DNA of 64,000 nucleotides, taken from NCBI RefSeq assembly GCF_914767665.1, contig NC_059503.1, forward strand, positions 62,886,352 through 62,950,351, written 5' to 3'. Origin of the DNA: Harmonia axyridis (taxonomy: Eukaryota > Arthropoda > Insecta > Coleoptera > Coccinellidae). The position numbers and the translations under genes were made by a program. The first letter of the stretch is position 1; each line of letters starts with the position of its first letter. Below the pieces are notes generated by a model. It was not told where the DNA came from, ran no database searches, and was given only the letters and a program-made list of their open reading frames with translations. Shown here piece by piece: positions 24,791 through 33,700 of this stretch.

Positions 24791-25614
24791 AATTATTTTG
24801 AATAGATTTAGGAACAGGCAACGAAATAAACCCCGAATGTGAATTCAAGATGTAGAAGAAGGAATTATCGAGATTTTACAACTCAAAACATATTGCAATA
24901 TCTAAATTGGAAAAAAAATCAATTTCTAAATGTCAGGTGCAGTTCCATATTTCCTTTTTTATTCTTGGAGATTATTCGAAACATTGTCTCTATATCGAAC
25001 GGACTGAAATCCTCCCCCATTTCTCATCAAATTGAATTATGGAAACGTCCATTCCGCTTCATTTCATTTTCAGATCACTTACGCCTAAATGTAGCATCCA
25101 AGCTATTTTCGTAATTCATATTCATTGCGACTCCAATAAATGACCTTCGATAAGGGTGATGTTCAAGGCACATGATTCGATGTCATGTAACAGAACGGAT
25201 TTATGCGGAATATCAGCGAAACATATAATTTTCATCATGGTAGCATTTGATGCGCTTCAAGCTATTTACCGAACACCGCCGCTACACCGACAAACCGAGC
25301 GTAAAATTATGTACCGATTAAACACGTTGGTATTGAATTCTTGGGCGTGCCAGGTATTCATATTCAGGCTGTGATGACTAGTGCATCAAAGGGACAAGGA
25401 TGTTGGTGTTGGTAATTAATGGTCTGTAATCTGTTAGCCTGGTAATTGATTAGCTGAAATTTTCGCTTCTTCTTGTAAACCCGGAAATTAAATTGAATTT
25501 AGGAGGGCTTCATACCACGTGACATTCACGTGAGTTTACCGACTTCCCTCCCCTCAATTTCTCTGAGATCTCACCACTTTTCAGCATAAGTGGAGCATTC
25601 TCAAACTCATATAT
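24791..25614. other. AT-rich stretch, nothing recognised
   Basis: No supported features. Confidence 0.4.
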
Positions 25615-26650
25615 TTTTTTGTATAAGGACTGAAATTTTATTCCCTATGCCTCCACTTCAATTTATCCTATTTACTACTGTTGTTTAATAGGGAGACTTC
25701 CCTCCCTACTGCATGTCACTTTTTTTTCTATTTGTTTCTTTGAAAGAGAATCTCATACTCTTTCAGTGTCTGTATTATCTTCTTTCTTTGTTTGTTAACT
25801 ATTTTTTCAATAGTTTCAATTTTTCTCTGATTTGTTGGTTAGTTATATACCATGGGGCGCCAAACGCTATTCTGATTACTGTATTTGGCGTACTGGCGTA
25901 CAAATGATCCTTATTATTTACTTTCGTATTATACCAGTTTACTCGTGCATACGTAATTAGCACTATTTTTATTATCTTCATCTTGTTCTTTAAGGAGAGT
26001 TTACTTTTAGGTTTGAGCAGAGGGTACAGTCTCCCGTGCAATTGCCTTGCCGTTTTTCTTCTATCTATTTGTTGGAGTTAATTCTTTCATCTAGTATGAC
26101 TCCCAGATATTTTGCTTCCTTTTTCCGTTCTATCGTCTGGTTTTCTATTTTGACGTTTCCTGGTTTCTCTTTATTTACTGTCGTTTTTCCGAAGGAGATT
26201 GCAACTGTTTTCGATGTATTCATTTTGAACTTCCATTTAGTGAGGTATCCCATCAATTTATCTAGGTCTATCTGTGACTGCCTAGTAATTGTTTTTCGCA
26301 TTCTATTGTTATAGTTATAGTATATGGCAGTTTCATCTGCAAACTGGGATATCTTGCATCTATTCATTTTTGGTATGTCTGCCATGTATAAAATGAACAG
26401 CAGCGGTCCTATCACCCATCCTTGGGGAACTCCGGCTCCAATTTCTGTGATTCTTGACCTGGTACTGTCGGTATTCACTCTAAATTTTCTACTTACCATG
26501 TACGATTGTACTAATCTCGTAAGTTTGACTGAGAATTTCATCAACTTTATTTTGTATATCAGACCTTGATGCCACATTTGATCAACTTCCTTTTCGATAT
26601 CCAAGAATATTGCACCAGTATCTGTAGAGAGGATCATTTGCTCGGAGGAA
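25615..26650 (-). pseudogene. Jockey-like RT relic (J3), longest of four
   Basis: The minus strand from 26637 encodes 190 codons of RT: AIFLDIEKEVDQMWHQGL, then GAGVPQGWVIGPLLFILYM, then the active site as FADETAIYY, then YLTKWKFKMNTSKTV and KYLGVILDERINSNK. It continues in another frame at 26041-25799 with LYPLLKPKSKLSLKNK and the VIRIAFGAPWYITNQQ tail. The second catalytic aspartate of the FADD box is Glu, and a frameshift lies near 26050, so it cannot be active. It is 5'-truncated before the endonuclease domain. The 3' UTR reaches about 25615. Confidence 0.87.
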
Positions 26651-27297
26651 TCTCAAACGTTTATCGTTATTTTTTACCATACGCAAGAATTCAAATACGT
26701 CGTCGAGATGCTGTTTGAACATTAGGTAATACAGCTTATTCTGAACTTCATAAGCAGAGACCGATGTTCAAGGGATTCACCAGATGTGAAAGAAATATCG
26801 ATATCATGTAAACAGAACTTCAAAACAATTTCCAGTGTGTTTTCTTGTACACATTAGTGTTAAAAATTTTCACCGCAAGTCTCTACGATGAGTGGATCCT
26901 AAGATATAGCCGCTTACCTAGCTTATTTGCCCACCCTTTACAAAGCTCTGATATATTTTCAAAATTATCTTGAAAAAATCCTCCAAAATCATCCCAAAAA
27001 AAGTGAAACTACAATTTCGTGCCATTCGTCTAACAGTGCTGCCCTCTACTTATTGGATTCGAAAAAAGAAATAAGTGAATATACAACTTCGTATATCGTA
27101 CAAAGTTCTGTCATCGCAGGAGTGCCAAAAGGGAAATGTATGGTACCAAAGATTGACTGATACGCGGAAAATATCGTGGTGGTATTCCCTCTTGAAGATA
27201 ATGCTCGCAGCAAAACGGTCATCAAGATCTTCCGTCGCCAAAATTAATATGTCATATTTTTCCCATATGATAAAATTAAATGAATATTCCAATAAAG
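26651..27297. other. Unassigned stretch
   Basis: Short frames on both strands around 26.93-27.31 kb; no family recognised. Part may be a dispersed repeat (CACCCTTTACAAAG near 26932) but no partner was found. Confidence 0.35.
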
Positions 27298-27301
27298 TTA
27301 T

Positions 27302-28168
27302 TGTTGGATCCACTTATTGTTCCCTGTAAATAATTGAGATGGTCAACAGGATGCTTGGAGACCTATTAGTTTCTTCAAGTGTCGAGGGCATGACAGTTTC
27401 AATGAATTTACAGAGAACGAATTGTTATTGTACATATAACGTAAAAAGAATGTGTAATTCTTCTAGGTGTCGAAGATGTGTCATGTTGGTTGTAAATCTT
27501 AAGAGACTTACAGGGGTAGGGAAAGTTCGAAGACAACACGGTTGTACCAGATGTGTCACAACTGTGTATCAGGTTCTAGTCCTTCGAGAATATTCGATTT
27601 CCAGGAATCCGCGAAGAGCTTTGTGGGCGGTACGGCAAAACTCTTATTGGACTTGGGGATGGTACTTTACCTAAGGGTGTGGTCGAGCCGGAAGGAGGGA
27701 AGAATATTCAGAGTGGACGGGGTAAGTTGCGGTCAGGGGACGAAGTGAGTTCGAGTCGAGAGTCAGTCAAAATTAAGTCAAAGACGGGTAAAGTTCAAGT
27801 TCGAGAGATTGGAAGAGACAGTTCAAGGCAAGTCTAAGACGAGTCAAGTTCGGTCGGTCAACTTAAGAAGTACGACGTAAAGACGGTTCGCGGACTAGAT
27901 TGAGATGAGCCGCGAACAAGTTAGAGACGAGACGACCGAAAACTTGAAGTACGACGAAAACATTTCGAGTAATTAAAACTAGAGTTGAAGAAGAAATTCA
28001 GTACCGTATGAACTGTGTTTTTACTGTGATTGTGGCTTTGTAAATAGATGTAATTAATTAAAAAGAGTTTAATTATTACAAACCAAACCCGAACAAAGTC
28101 ACAGAGAAGAAGACGAAAGGCCAGGTAATCGAATCATACCTCTAGACGATCGATTAACCAAGCCTACA
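27302..28168 (+). mobile_element. Solo LTR with intact 111-codon frame (copy D)
   Basis: It runs from TGTTGGATCCACTTATTG to ...AACCAAGCCTACA. The frame at 27339-27674 is fully open and the same length as in copies A and H, including the Cys-rich centre (NCYCTYNVKRMCNSSRCRRC) and the WAVRQNSYW tail. Flanks (TATT left, TTAG right) do not match, so the target duplication has eroded or the flanks rearranged. No internal element is attached. Confidence 0.85.
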
Positions 28169-28877
28169 TTAGTATTACGTTCTTATGTGATGTATAGTAT
28201 CCTAAGGTAAAATCCTAGGAATTGAAAACATGTATTGCAATAGCATGGAGTCAGAATATTCTGAATTTAATTCAGCCTCCTCCTATATCATTCCAAGGAT
28301 GAATAATTTCTCCATAAATCTCTATTTCGCCACCCCTGGGTACCTACATAATTCACCCCAATAAACTATCAAACGAATGCGGCACAGCCAACTCGACGAA
28401 ATTGAAAAATCGCCAAACCCCTTCGATTCACTTCCAGAGGTCTCTCTTTATGTAGGTAAGGTAGGTACCTACTCCTTATTTCCCGAAGCTAAGATTTGAA
28501 TTGCAGAATAGTCGAGACAATTTCTGCCGGCATAAATTACGGAAAATCACTCGAAGGAAATCATTTACATGGCCCAATTTTCCGTATGAAGTTCAGTCGG
28601 AGCGGAACCGCAATGATTTACCAAAGTGAAATTCTGAAGTCTGCTCAAATTGATATAATTAAAAGAGGATGCCTCTGTAACCAACCGCAGGGGGCCGCTA
28701 TTGGAGAATTGCTTGTTTAACTCGAATGTTTATGACGCAAAATGAATTGGATGTTTGGAGGATTTGAAAACAATGTTATAGACATCTGAATATGTTCTGT
28801 TCTGTAAATGCCCGTGTTTAGATGAAGAAAATAACTCGAATTCAAATGAGAATAATCAATATCATTGTTATGCCAAA
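28169..28877. other. Unassigned; target region of the Gypsy insertion
   Basis: A 74-codon plus-strand frame at 28496-28720 lies in a locally GC-richer patch but resembles nothing I know. The sequence immediately left of the Gypsy element reads CCAAATACG, which with the right flank reconstructs an ordinary AT-rich target. Confidence 0.35.
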
Positions 28878-28881
28878 TACG

Positions 28882-29234
28882 TGTGGGGATTACAGATTCC
28901 TGCGTTACCATCATGGTGGCGCCGCCAACCAGGTTAACGCTTCCCCCAACAGAGGGCGCAACAATCTACTTAAGCCTCGAAGTACACAACTTAAGCGGAA
29001 TACAAGCCGAAGATTTCCAGTCAAATAAACACCTACCTACCTTCTGTAGCACTTTATGTATTATAATATATCTATTTGTATATTTTATTTTACTGTTTTA
29101 TTTTTTCCCTGCTAACTAGGAGTAGGCAGATAGAGGCCTAGTTAGCGCATGTCCTGTTCTAGTTGTCCCGAGGTTAATCAGATTGAGGCCTGATTAAACC
29201 CCAGCATCGACCAAGTCGTCACGCTGTCCCAAAA
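28882..29234 (+). repeat. 5' LTR of the Gypsy element
   Basis: 353 bp starting TGTGGGGATTACAG and ending ...CGCTGTCCCAAAA. AATAAA occurs at 29024-29029 and a TATA-like TATTATAATATATC just after it. Two strong hairpins near the 3' part, CTAACTAGG/CCTAGTTAG (29112-29120 with 29137-29145) and TTAATCAG/CTGATTAA (29174-29181 with 29190-29197), would be in the transcript leader. CCAACAGAGGGCGC at 28946-28959 resembles a CTCF core site. The exact 3' border could be CCCA or CCCAAAA; I chose the latter because it gives a clean 4-bp TACG duplication. Confidence 0.93.
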
Positions 29235-29235
29235 C

Positions 29236-29253
29236 TGGTGACCCCGACGTGAT
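29236..29253 (+). promoter_or_regulatory. Primer-binding site 1 (tRNA-Trp type)
   Basis: TGGTGACCCCGACGTGAT, one base after the 5' LTR, is complementary to the 3' end of eukaryotic tRNA-Trp including the CCA tail (from memory of the tRNA sequence). Its place directly next to the LTR makes it the functional minus-strand primer site. Confidence 0.88.
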
Positions 29254-29454
29254 GACGGAAAGCTGCGGCGTTGGAGCGCAGAGGCGACTCACTGCCCCGC
29301 TCAACGTTACGGCTGCTGGGGTGTCCATCGGAGACTGGAGCCGATGGCACGCCGAGCCTCGTTTTTCGTCATCACAGCACGCAAGCGCTCTCTCCCCCCT
29401 GGGACCACCTGCGTACCTCCTCCTCAGGAGGGTCTTCGTTACTGGTGAGGGGGT

Positions 29455-29704
29455 GTGTAGTGACTCGGTTTGCTCAGAGATGGCGCCATGGTCGTAATGC
29501 GCCACACAACATCGGCCCCGGCGTATTTATAGGGGTCGACGCAAAGCAACCGATTCACTTCTCACCCGATGGGTGGGAAGGTGTGTCTTAGGCAGAGATC
29601 GCTGGATAGCCTAACCGATGAGTCCACCAGCGATCTCGGGACGAAACACAATACCCCCGGGAGAGGGCGCAACTAAATATTAGCTCGAGAAAGACTCGCT
29701 AAAT
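29455..29704 (+). other. LTR-end-like module in the Gypsy leader
   Basis: This leader segment aligns by eye with the 3' portion of the LTR relic at 47825-48049. Shared landmarks in order are GTAGTGACTC, GAGRTGGCG, a CGCCAMAC box, the GGCGTATTTATAGG / GGTGTGTTTATAGAGG box, GGGAAGGT, a hammerhead core, GAGAGGGCGCA and GAAAGACTCGCTAAA. In the Gypsy element it is followed immediately by a second primer-binding site, exactly where one expects an LTR end. The simplest reading is a leftover LTR 3' end from a related element, now buried 220 bp inside the leader. Confidence 0.75.
29571..29656 (+). ncRNA. Type III hammerhead ribozyme-like motif in the Gypsy leader
   Basis: Stem III: GTGT 29582-29585 with ACAC-side bases 29647-29650, possibly extended by GGGT/ACCC (29571-29574 with 29653-29656). 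Cleavage triplet GTC at 29585-29587. Stem I: TTAGGC 29588-29593 with GCCTAA 29609-29614, perfect. Core: CCGATGA 29615-29621. Stem II: GTCC 29622-29625 with GGAC 29639-29642. Core: GAAA 29643-29646. Every element is in canonical order and spacing; the only core deviation is C instead of U at position 4. Loop I 29595-29605 and loop II 29627-29637 are perfectly complementary over 11 nt. The U4C change is expected to weaken cleavage, so present activity is uncertain, but descent from a hammerhead seems very likely. Confidence 0.75.
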
Positions 29705-29722
29705 TGGTGACCCCGACGTGAT
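29705..29722 (+). promoter_or_regulatory. Second primer-binding-site sequence in the leader
   Basis: An exact second copy of the 18-nt TGGTGACCCCGACGTGAT lies 469 bp downstream of the first and follows directly on the LTR-end-like module. Because it is not adjacent to the present 5' LTR it probably no longer primes productive replication, but it is fully conserved. Confidence 0.9.
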
Positions 29723-29762
29723 CAACGTCAACTTTATTAGTGACAGGGACGATTTGCTCGAC

Positions 29763-29847
29763 AGACGCCAGGACGCAAGACGCCAGGACGCCAGAAGCCA
29801 GGACGCCAGAAGCCAGGACGCCAGACGCCAGGACGCCAGACGCCAAG
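29763..29847 (+). repeat. 15-bp tandem repeat upstream of gag
   Basis: Imperfect repeats of a CCAGGACGCCAGAAG-type unit run up to the gag ATG. The unit length is a multiple of three and the array is open in the gag frame (repeats of DARTP/EARTP), but no in-frame ATG precedes 29848. Translation of this stretch would need a non-AUG start. Confidence 0.8.
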
Positions 29848-30690
29848 ATGCCGAATCCATCCGCCGCAGCACCCACTCCCGGAATACTCACACGCCTCCA
29901 AATCCCGGCGTTCACCCCAGAGGACCCAGAAGTGTGGTTCCGGCAGGTCGAGTGGACACTCGAAGATTTCGGGCTAACGGACAGCTTGGCGAAGTTTAGG
30001 CGGGTGGTCCAATCCCTAGACAGCGGGTGCGCGAGGGAGGTTCGCGACCTGATCATCAACCCTCCAAGCCAAAAGCCGTACGAGACACTGAAGGAGCAGC
30101 TTCTCCAGCGCCTGGGGAAATCACAGGCCCAAAAGACGCGGCAACTGCTGGAGAGAGTGGAAATTGGAGACCGGAAGCCTTCACAGTTCCTGCGGTACCT
30201 CCAACAGCTCGCTGGGGACAACGCCGCTGACGAGATCGTCCGCGCCCTATGGATGGAGAGGATCAACCCCCTCGCTCGCGCCAGCATCGCCGCGCAGGCT
30301 ACCCAACCGAATGTAACCCTGGACGACCTGGCCAAGACCGCGGATTGCGTGATGGAAGCGCTAGGTACCGTCGCGCCGCAACAGGTATCTGCGGTGTCAC
30401 CTCGGATGTCACAAAGCGAATCCCAGCTTTGTGAAGTATTGGAGAGGTTGTCGATGCGCCTCGACGAACAAAGTCGCGAGTTGAACGAGCTTCGTGCGGA
30501 AGTGCGCGGCCGCTCGCGGAACTACGGTGGTCCTACATCGCGTCGTCGTTCGCGTTCCGGATCACGAACTCGGTTCGGTGGCAGGTGCTTTTACCACCAT
30601 CGGTTCGGGGCCAAGGCGCACAAGTGCGAGAAACCGTGCACCTACGCGGGTACCGACGACGAGCAGGGAAACGGCAAAGGCAGTCGCTGA
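29848..30690 (+). CDS. gag: Gag polyprotein of Ty3/Gypsy element
   Basis: 280 residues from the first in-frame ATG (MPNPSAAAPTPGIL) to TGA. Gag forms the cytoplasmic particle that packages element RNA. The N-terminal half carries the capsid-like pattern of insect Gypsy Gags (PAFTPEDPEVWFRQVEWTL, then a long helical region with KPYETLKEQLLQRLG and PSQFLRYLQQLAG). A basic Arg/Ser-rich stretch precedes a zinc-binding motif C247-x2-H250-x9-C260-x3-C264, expected to bind RNA. The frame is open further upstream to 29740, but only through the tandem repeat and without ATG. The last codons overlap pol, which is read by a -1 shift. Codon composition is strikingly GC-rich against the AT-rich host sequence. 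Confidence 0.93.
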   Translation: MPNPSAAAPTPGILTRLQIPAFTPEDPEVWFRQVEWTLEDFGLTDSLAKFRRVVQSLDSGCAREVRDLIINPPSQKPYETLKEQLLQRLGKSQAQKTRQLLERVEIGDRKPSQFLRYLQQLAGDNAADEIVRALWMERINPLARASIAAQATQPNVTLDDLAKTADCVMEALGTVAPQQVSAVSPRMSQSESQLCEVLERLSMRLDEQSRELNELRAEVRGRSRNYGGPTSRRRSRSGSRTRFGGRCFYHHRFGAKAHKCEKPCTYAGTDDEQGNGKGSR

Positions 30691-30711
30691 ACGCGGCAGG
30701 CGACGGCTGCC
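30666..30711 (+). promoter_or_regulatory. -1 ribosomal frameshift signal (gag-pol)
   Basis: The slippery heptamer GGGAAAC lies at 30666-30672 in the correct phase (G GGA AAC in the gag frame). A 6-nt spacer follows. Then comes a hairpin: GGCAG 30679-30683 with CTGCC 30707-30711 and TCGC 30684-30687 with GCGA 30700-30703, with a 3-nt bulge at 30704-30706. The gag stop (30688-30690) sits in the loop. Slipping back one base places ribosomes in the open pol frame, which starts at 30585 and so overlaps gag by 106 nt. Heptamer, spacing and stem together fit the classical retroviral type. Confidence 0.88.
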
Positions 30712-33700
30712 CCAACACACGCCGCTTGTTTTTGAGGGACCGAAACAGTGGAGAAAACTTTTTGATCGACACCGGCGCAGACTTGTGCGTGTTTCCGCGA
30801 CGTCTAGTGAAAGGCCGACGGGTAAAAACCGGTTATGAGCTAACCGCGGCTAACGGTAGTGCGATCGATACGTATGGCTCAATTCCACTGACACTTAACC
30901 TCGGTCTCCGCCGTGATTTCGCGTGGAATTTCGTCATCGCGGACGTGTCCAAGGCCATCATCGGGGTAGACTTTTTAACTCATTATGACCTCCTCGTGGA
31001 TCTGCGCAACGGACTCTTACTTGACCGATCCACGAGTCTCAGTGTCACGGGACGGGACTCCAAGTGCGCGACTATCGCCGGAATCCGAACATCCGCAGGC
31101 GATACGCGATATCACGCGTTGCTCCAGCAGTTCCCGGAGCTGACGCGCCCCGATGGCGCTTGCAAAGCAGCGGATGTGAAACACCGTACAGTGCATCACA
31201 TCCACACCACACCAGGACAACCCGTCTTCCAGAAGCCACGTCGCCTAGCCGCGGACCGCTACCTCGCCGCTAGGAAGGAGTTCGAGTCCATGCTCCAATT
31301 GGGCATTTGTCGCCCATCGAAGAGCAGTTGGGCTTCGCCACTCCACATGGTGCCAAAGAAGGGAGACGAATGGCGCCCTTGTGGAGACTACCGGGGACTA
31401 AACGCGCGCACTTTACCAGACCGGTATCCAGTGCGCCACATCCAGGACTTCGCCCAAATGCTCCGTGGAAAGTCAATTTTCTCCACCATTGACCTGGTAC
31501 GAGCGTACCATCATATCCCGGTGGCCCCTGAAGACGTGGAGAAGACGGCCATCACCACTCCGTTCGGATTATTCGAATTCCCGGCAATGAGCTTTGGACT
31601 ACGAAACGCCGCTCAAACATTCCAGCGGTTTATCGACGAGGTTCTCCGGGGACTCGACTTCGTGTATGCCTATATTGACGACCTACTGGTGGCCTCCTCA
31701 TCCGAGGAAGAGCATCATGAACACCTACGCATTCTATTCGAACGTCTCCAGCGGTACGGAATTGTCGTCAATTCAGCGAAATGTTACTTTGGCGCTAAGG
31801 AAGTAAAGTTCTTGGGGTACCTAGTATCTGGTGATGGAACAAAACCACTCCCCGAGAAAGTCGCTGCCATCCGCGAATATCCCAGGCCAACAACAGCAAA
31901 AGATCTGCGACAATTCCTTGGCATGTTGAACTTCTACAGGCGTTTCATGCCCGGAACTGCTAAGACCCAGGCACCACTCAATGACCTGCTCCAAGGAAAC
32001 ATCAAAAAGAAGACACCAGTGAATTGGAACGACAACGCTGATGCCGCATTCGCCGCATGCAAGGAAGAACTTGCAAAAGCGACACTTCTGGCACACCCCG
32101 AACTTGGCGCCGAGGTCTCCTTGGTTTGTGATGCATCGGACCACACCATTGGAGCTGCACTACATCAACGAGTTGGCAACGAGTGGGAACCACTCGGATT
32201 TTTTTCGAAGAAGCTGGCTGGCGCTGAGTGCAAGTACAGCGCCTACGATCGGGAACTCCTGGCCATCTACAAGTCGGTCAAGTACTTCCGACACATGGTT
32301 GAAGGACGCCACTTCTTCATTTTAACTGACCATAAGCCGCTGACCTTCGCCTTCAGTCAAAAGTCCGATCAATGCTCCCCACGCCGATACCGCCACCTGG
32401 ACTTCATCGGGCAGTTCACCACAGATATCCGGCATATATCCGGAAAAGAAAACGTCGTCGCAGATGCCCTTTCCAGGGTGGACGAGATCGCAGCACCACT
32501 CGACTTCGAGGCCCTCGCAGCATCCCAGCAATGTGACCCAGAGCTCCAGGAGTTCCGCCAGAAGCAAGACTCTGGCTTACTTCTACGCCAAGTCACGATA
32601 CCAGGATCCAACGCTGCCGTCTTCTGCGATATATCCACCACAAAGGCACGACCCTTCCTGACGGTTCCATTCCGAAAACCAGCTTTCGACGCCATCCACG
32701 GCCTGTCCCATCCAGGCGCCAAGGCCACCACAAAGCTGATGAGCCAACGATACGTCTGGCCCTCCATCTCCAAAGATTGCCGAGAGTGGTCCCGAGTCTG
32801 CATCCAGTGCCAGCGGTCAAAAGTGTCACGACATGTTTCGTCTCCGATCGGTAACTTTACACCGCCGTCGAGCCGTTTCGAACATGTGCACATCGACCTG
32901 ATCGTGATGCCATTTTCCAAAGGATATCGGTATTGCCTCACCTGCGTCGATCGATTTTCTCGATGGCCAGAAGCGATACCGCTCCAAGACCAGACAGCAG
33001 AAACCGTCGCCCGAGCATTTTACACTAACTGGGTTGCCAGGTTTGGCGTCCCGCTCCGGGTAACTACAGACCAAGGACGGCAATTCGAGTCCCACCTATT
33101 TCGCTGCTTGAACAAGCTACTAGGGACGGACCACCTCAGAACCACGGCGTACCACCCGGCCGCCAACGGAATGGTCGAGCGACTCCACCGTCAGCTCAAG
33201 GCTTCCATTAAATGCTTGGACTCTGACACATGGGTCCACACACTACCCACTGCACTACTGGGGATCCGCGCCGCTTGGAAAGAAGATCTCCAATCCACCG
33301 CCGCTGAGATGATATACGGAGAACCACTCCGTCTTCCTGGTGAGTTCCTGGGTTCGACGTCGACGATGAACCTGGATAACTCCGACGATTTCGTTCGCGA
33401 CCTGCGCCAGCACTTTCAGGCGCTCCGACCAGTCAGTGGCACCAGGCACGGTGAGCGGAAGATCTTCGTCTTTAAAGATCTCGCCACCGCATCCCACGTC
33501 TTCGTAAGGCACGACGCCGTTCGGCGTCCGCTCCAGCACCCCTACGATGGACCGTTTGAGGTGGTTTCTCGAGCCGAAAAGCACTACACCCTCCGAATCC
33601 ACGGTACCAACGTCCCGGTCTCGATCGACAGGCTGAAACCAGCCTACATCGCGGTCAGCGAAAATTCACCGGAGGACGCTGTAAATTCGAACAAGGACGA

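Noticed and set aside
28496..28720. 74-codon frame left of the Gypsy element as a gene
   Set aside because: No motif, no conservation evidence available, length expected by chance in a GC-richer patch.
29740..29847. Extended gag start at 29740
   Set aside because: The codon there is GTG and the stretch is a tandem repeat; the first in-frame ATG is 29848.
29673..30335. 220-codon minus-strand frame opposite gag
   Set aside because: It is a GC-rich antisense shadow of the gag gene with no family resemblance.
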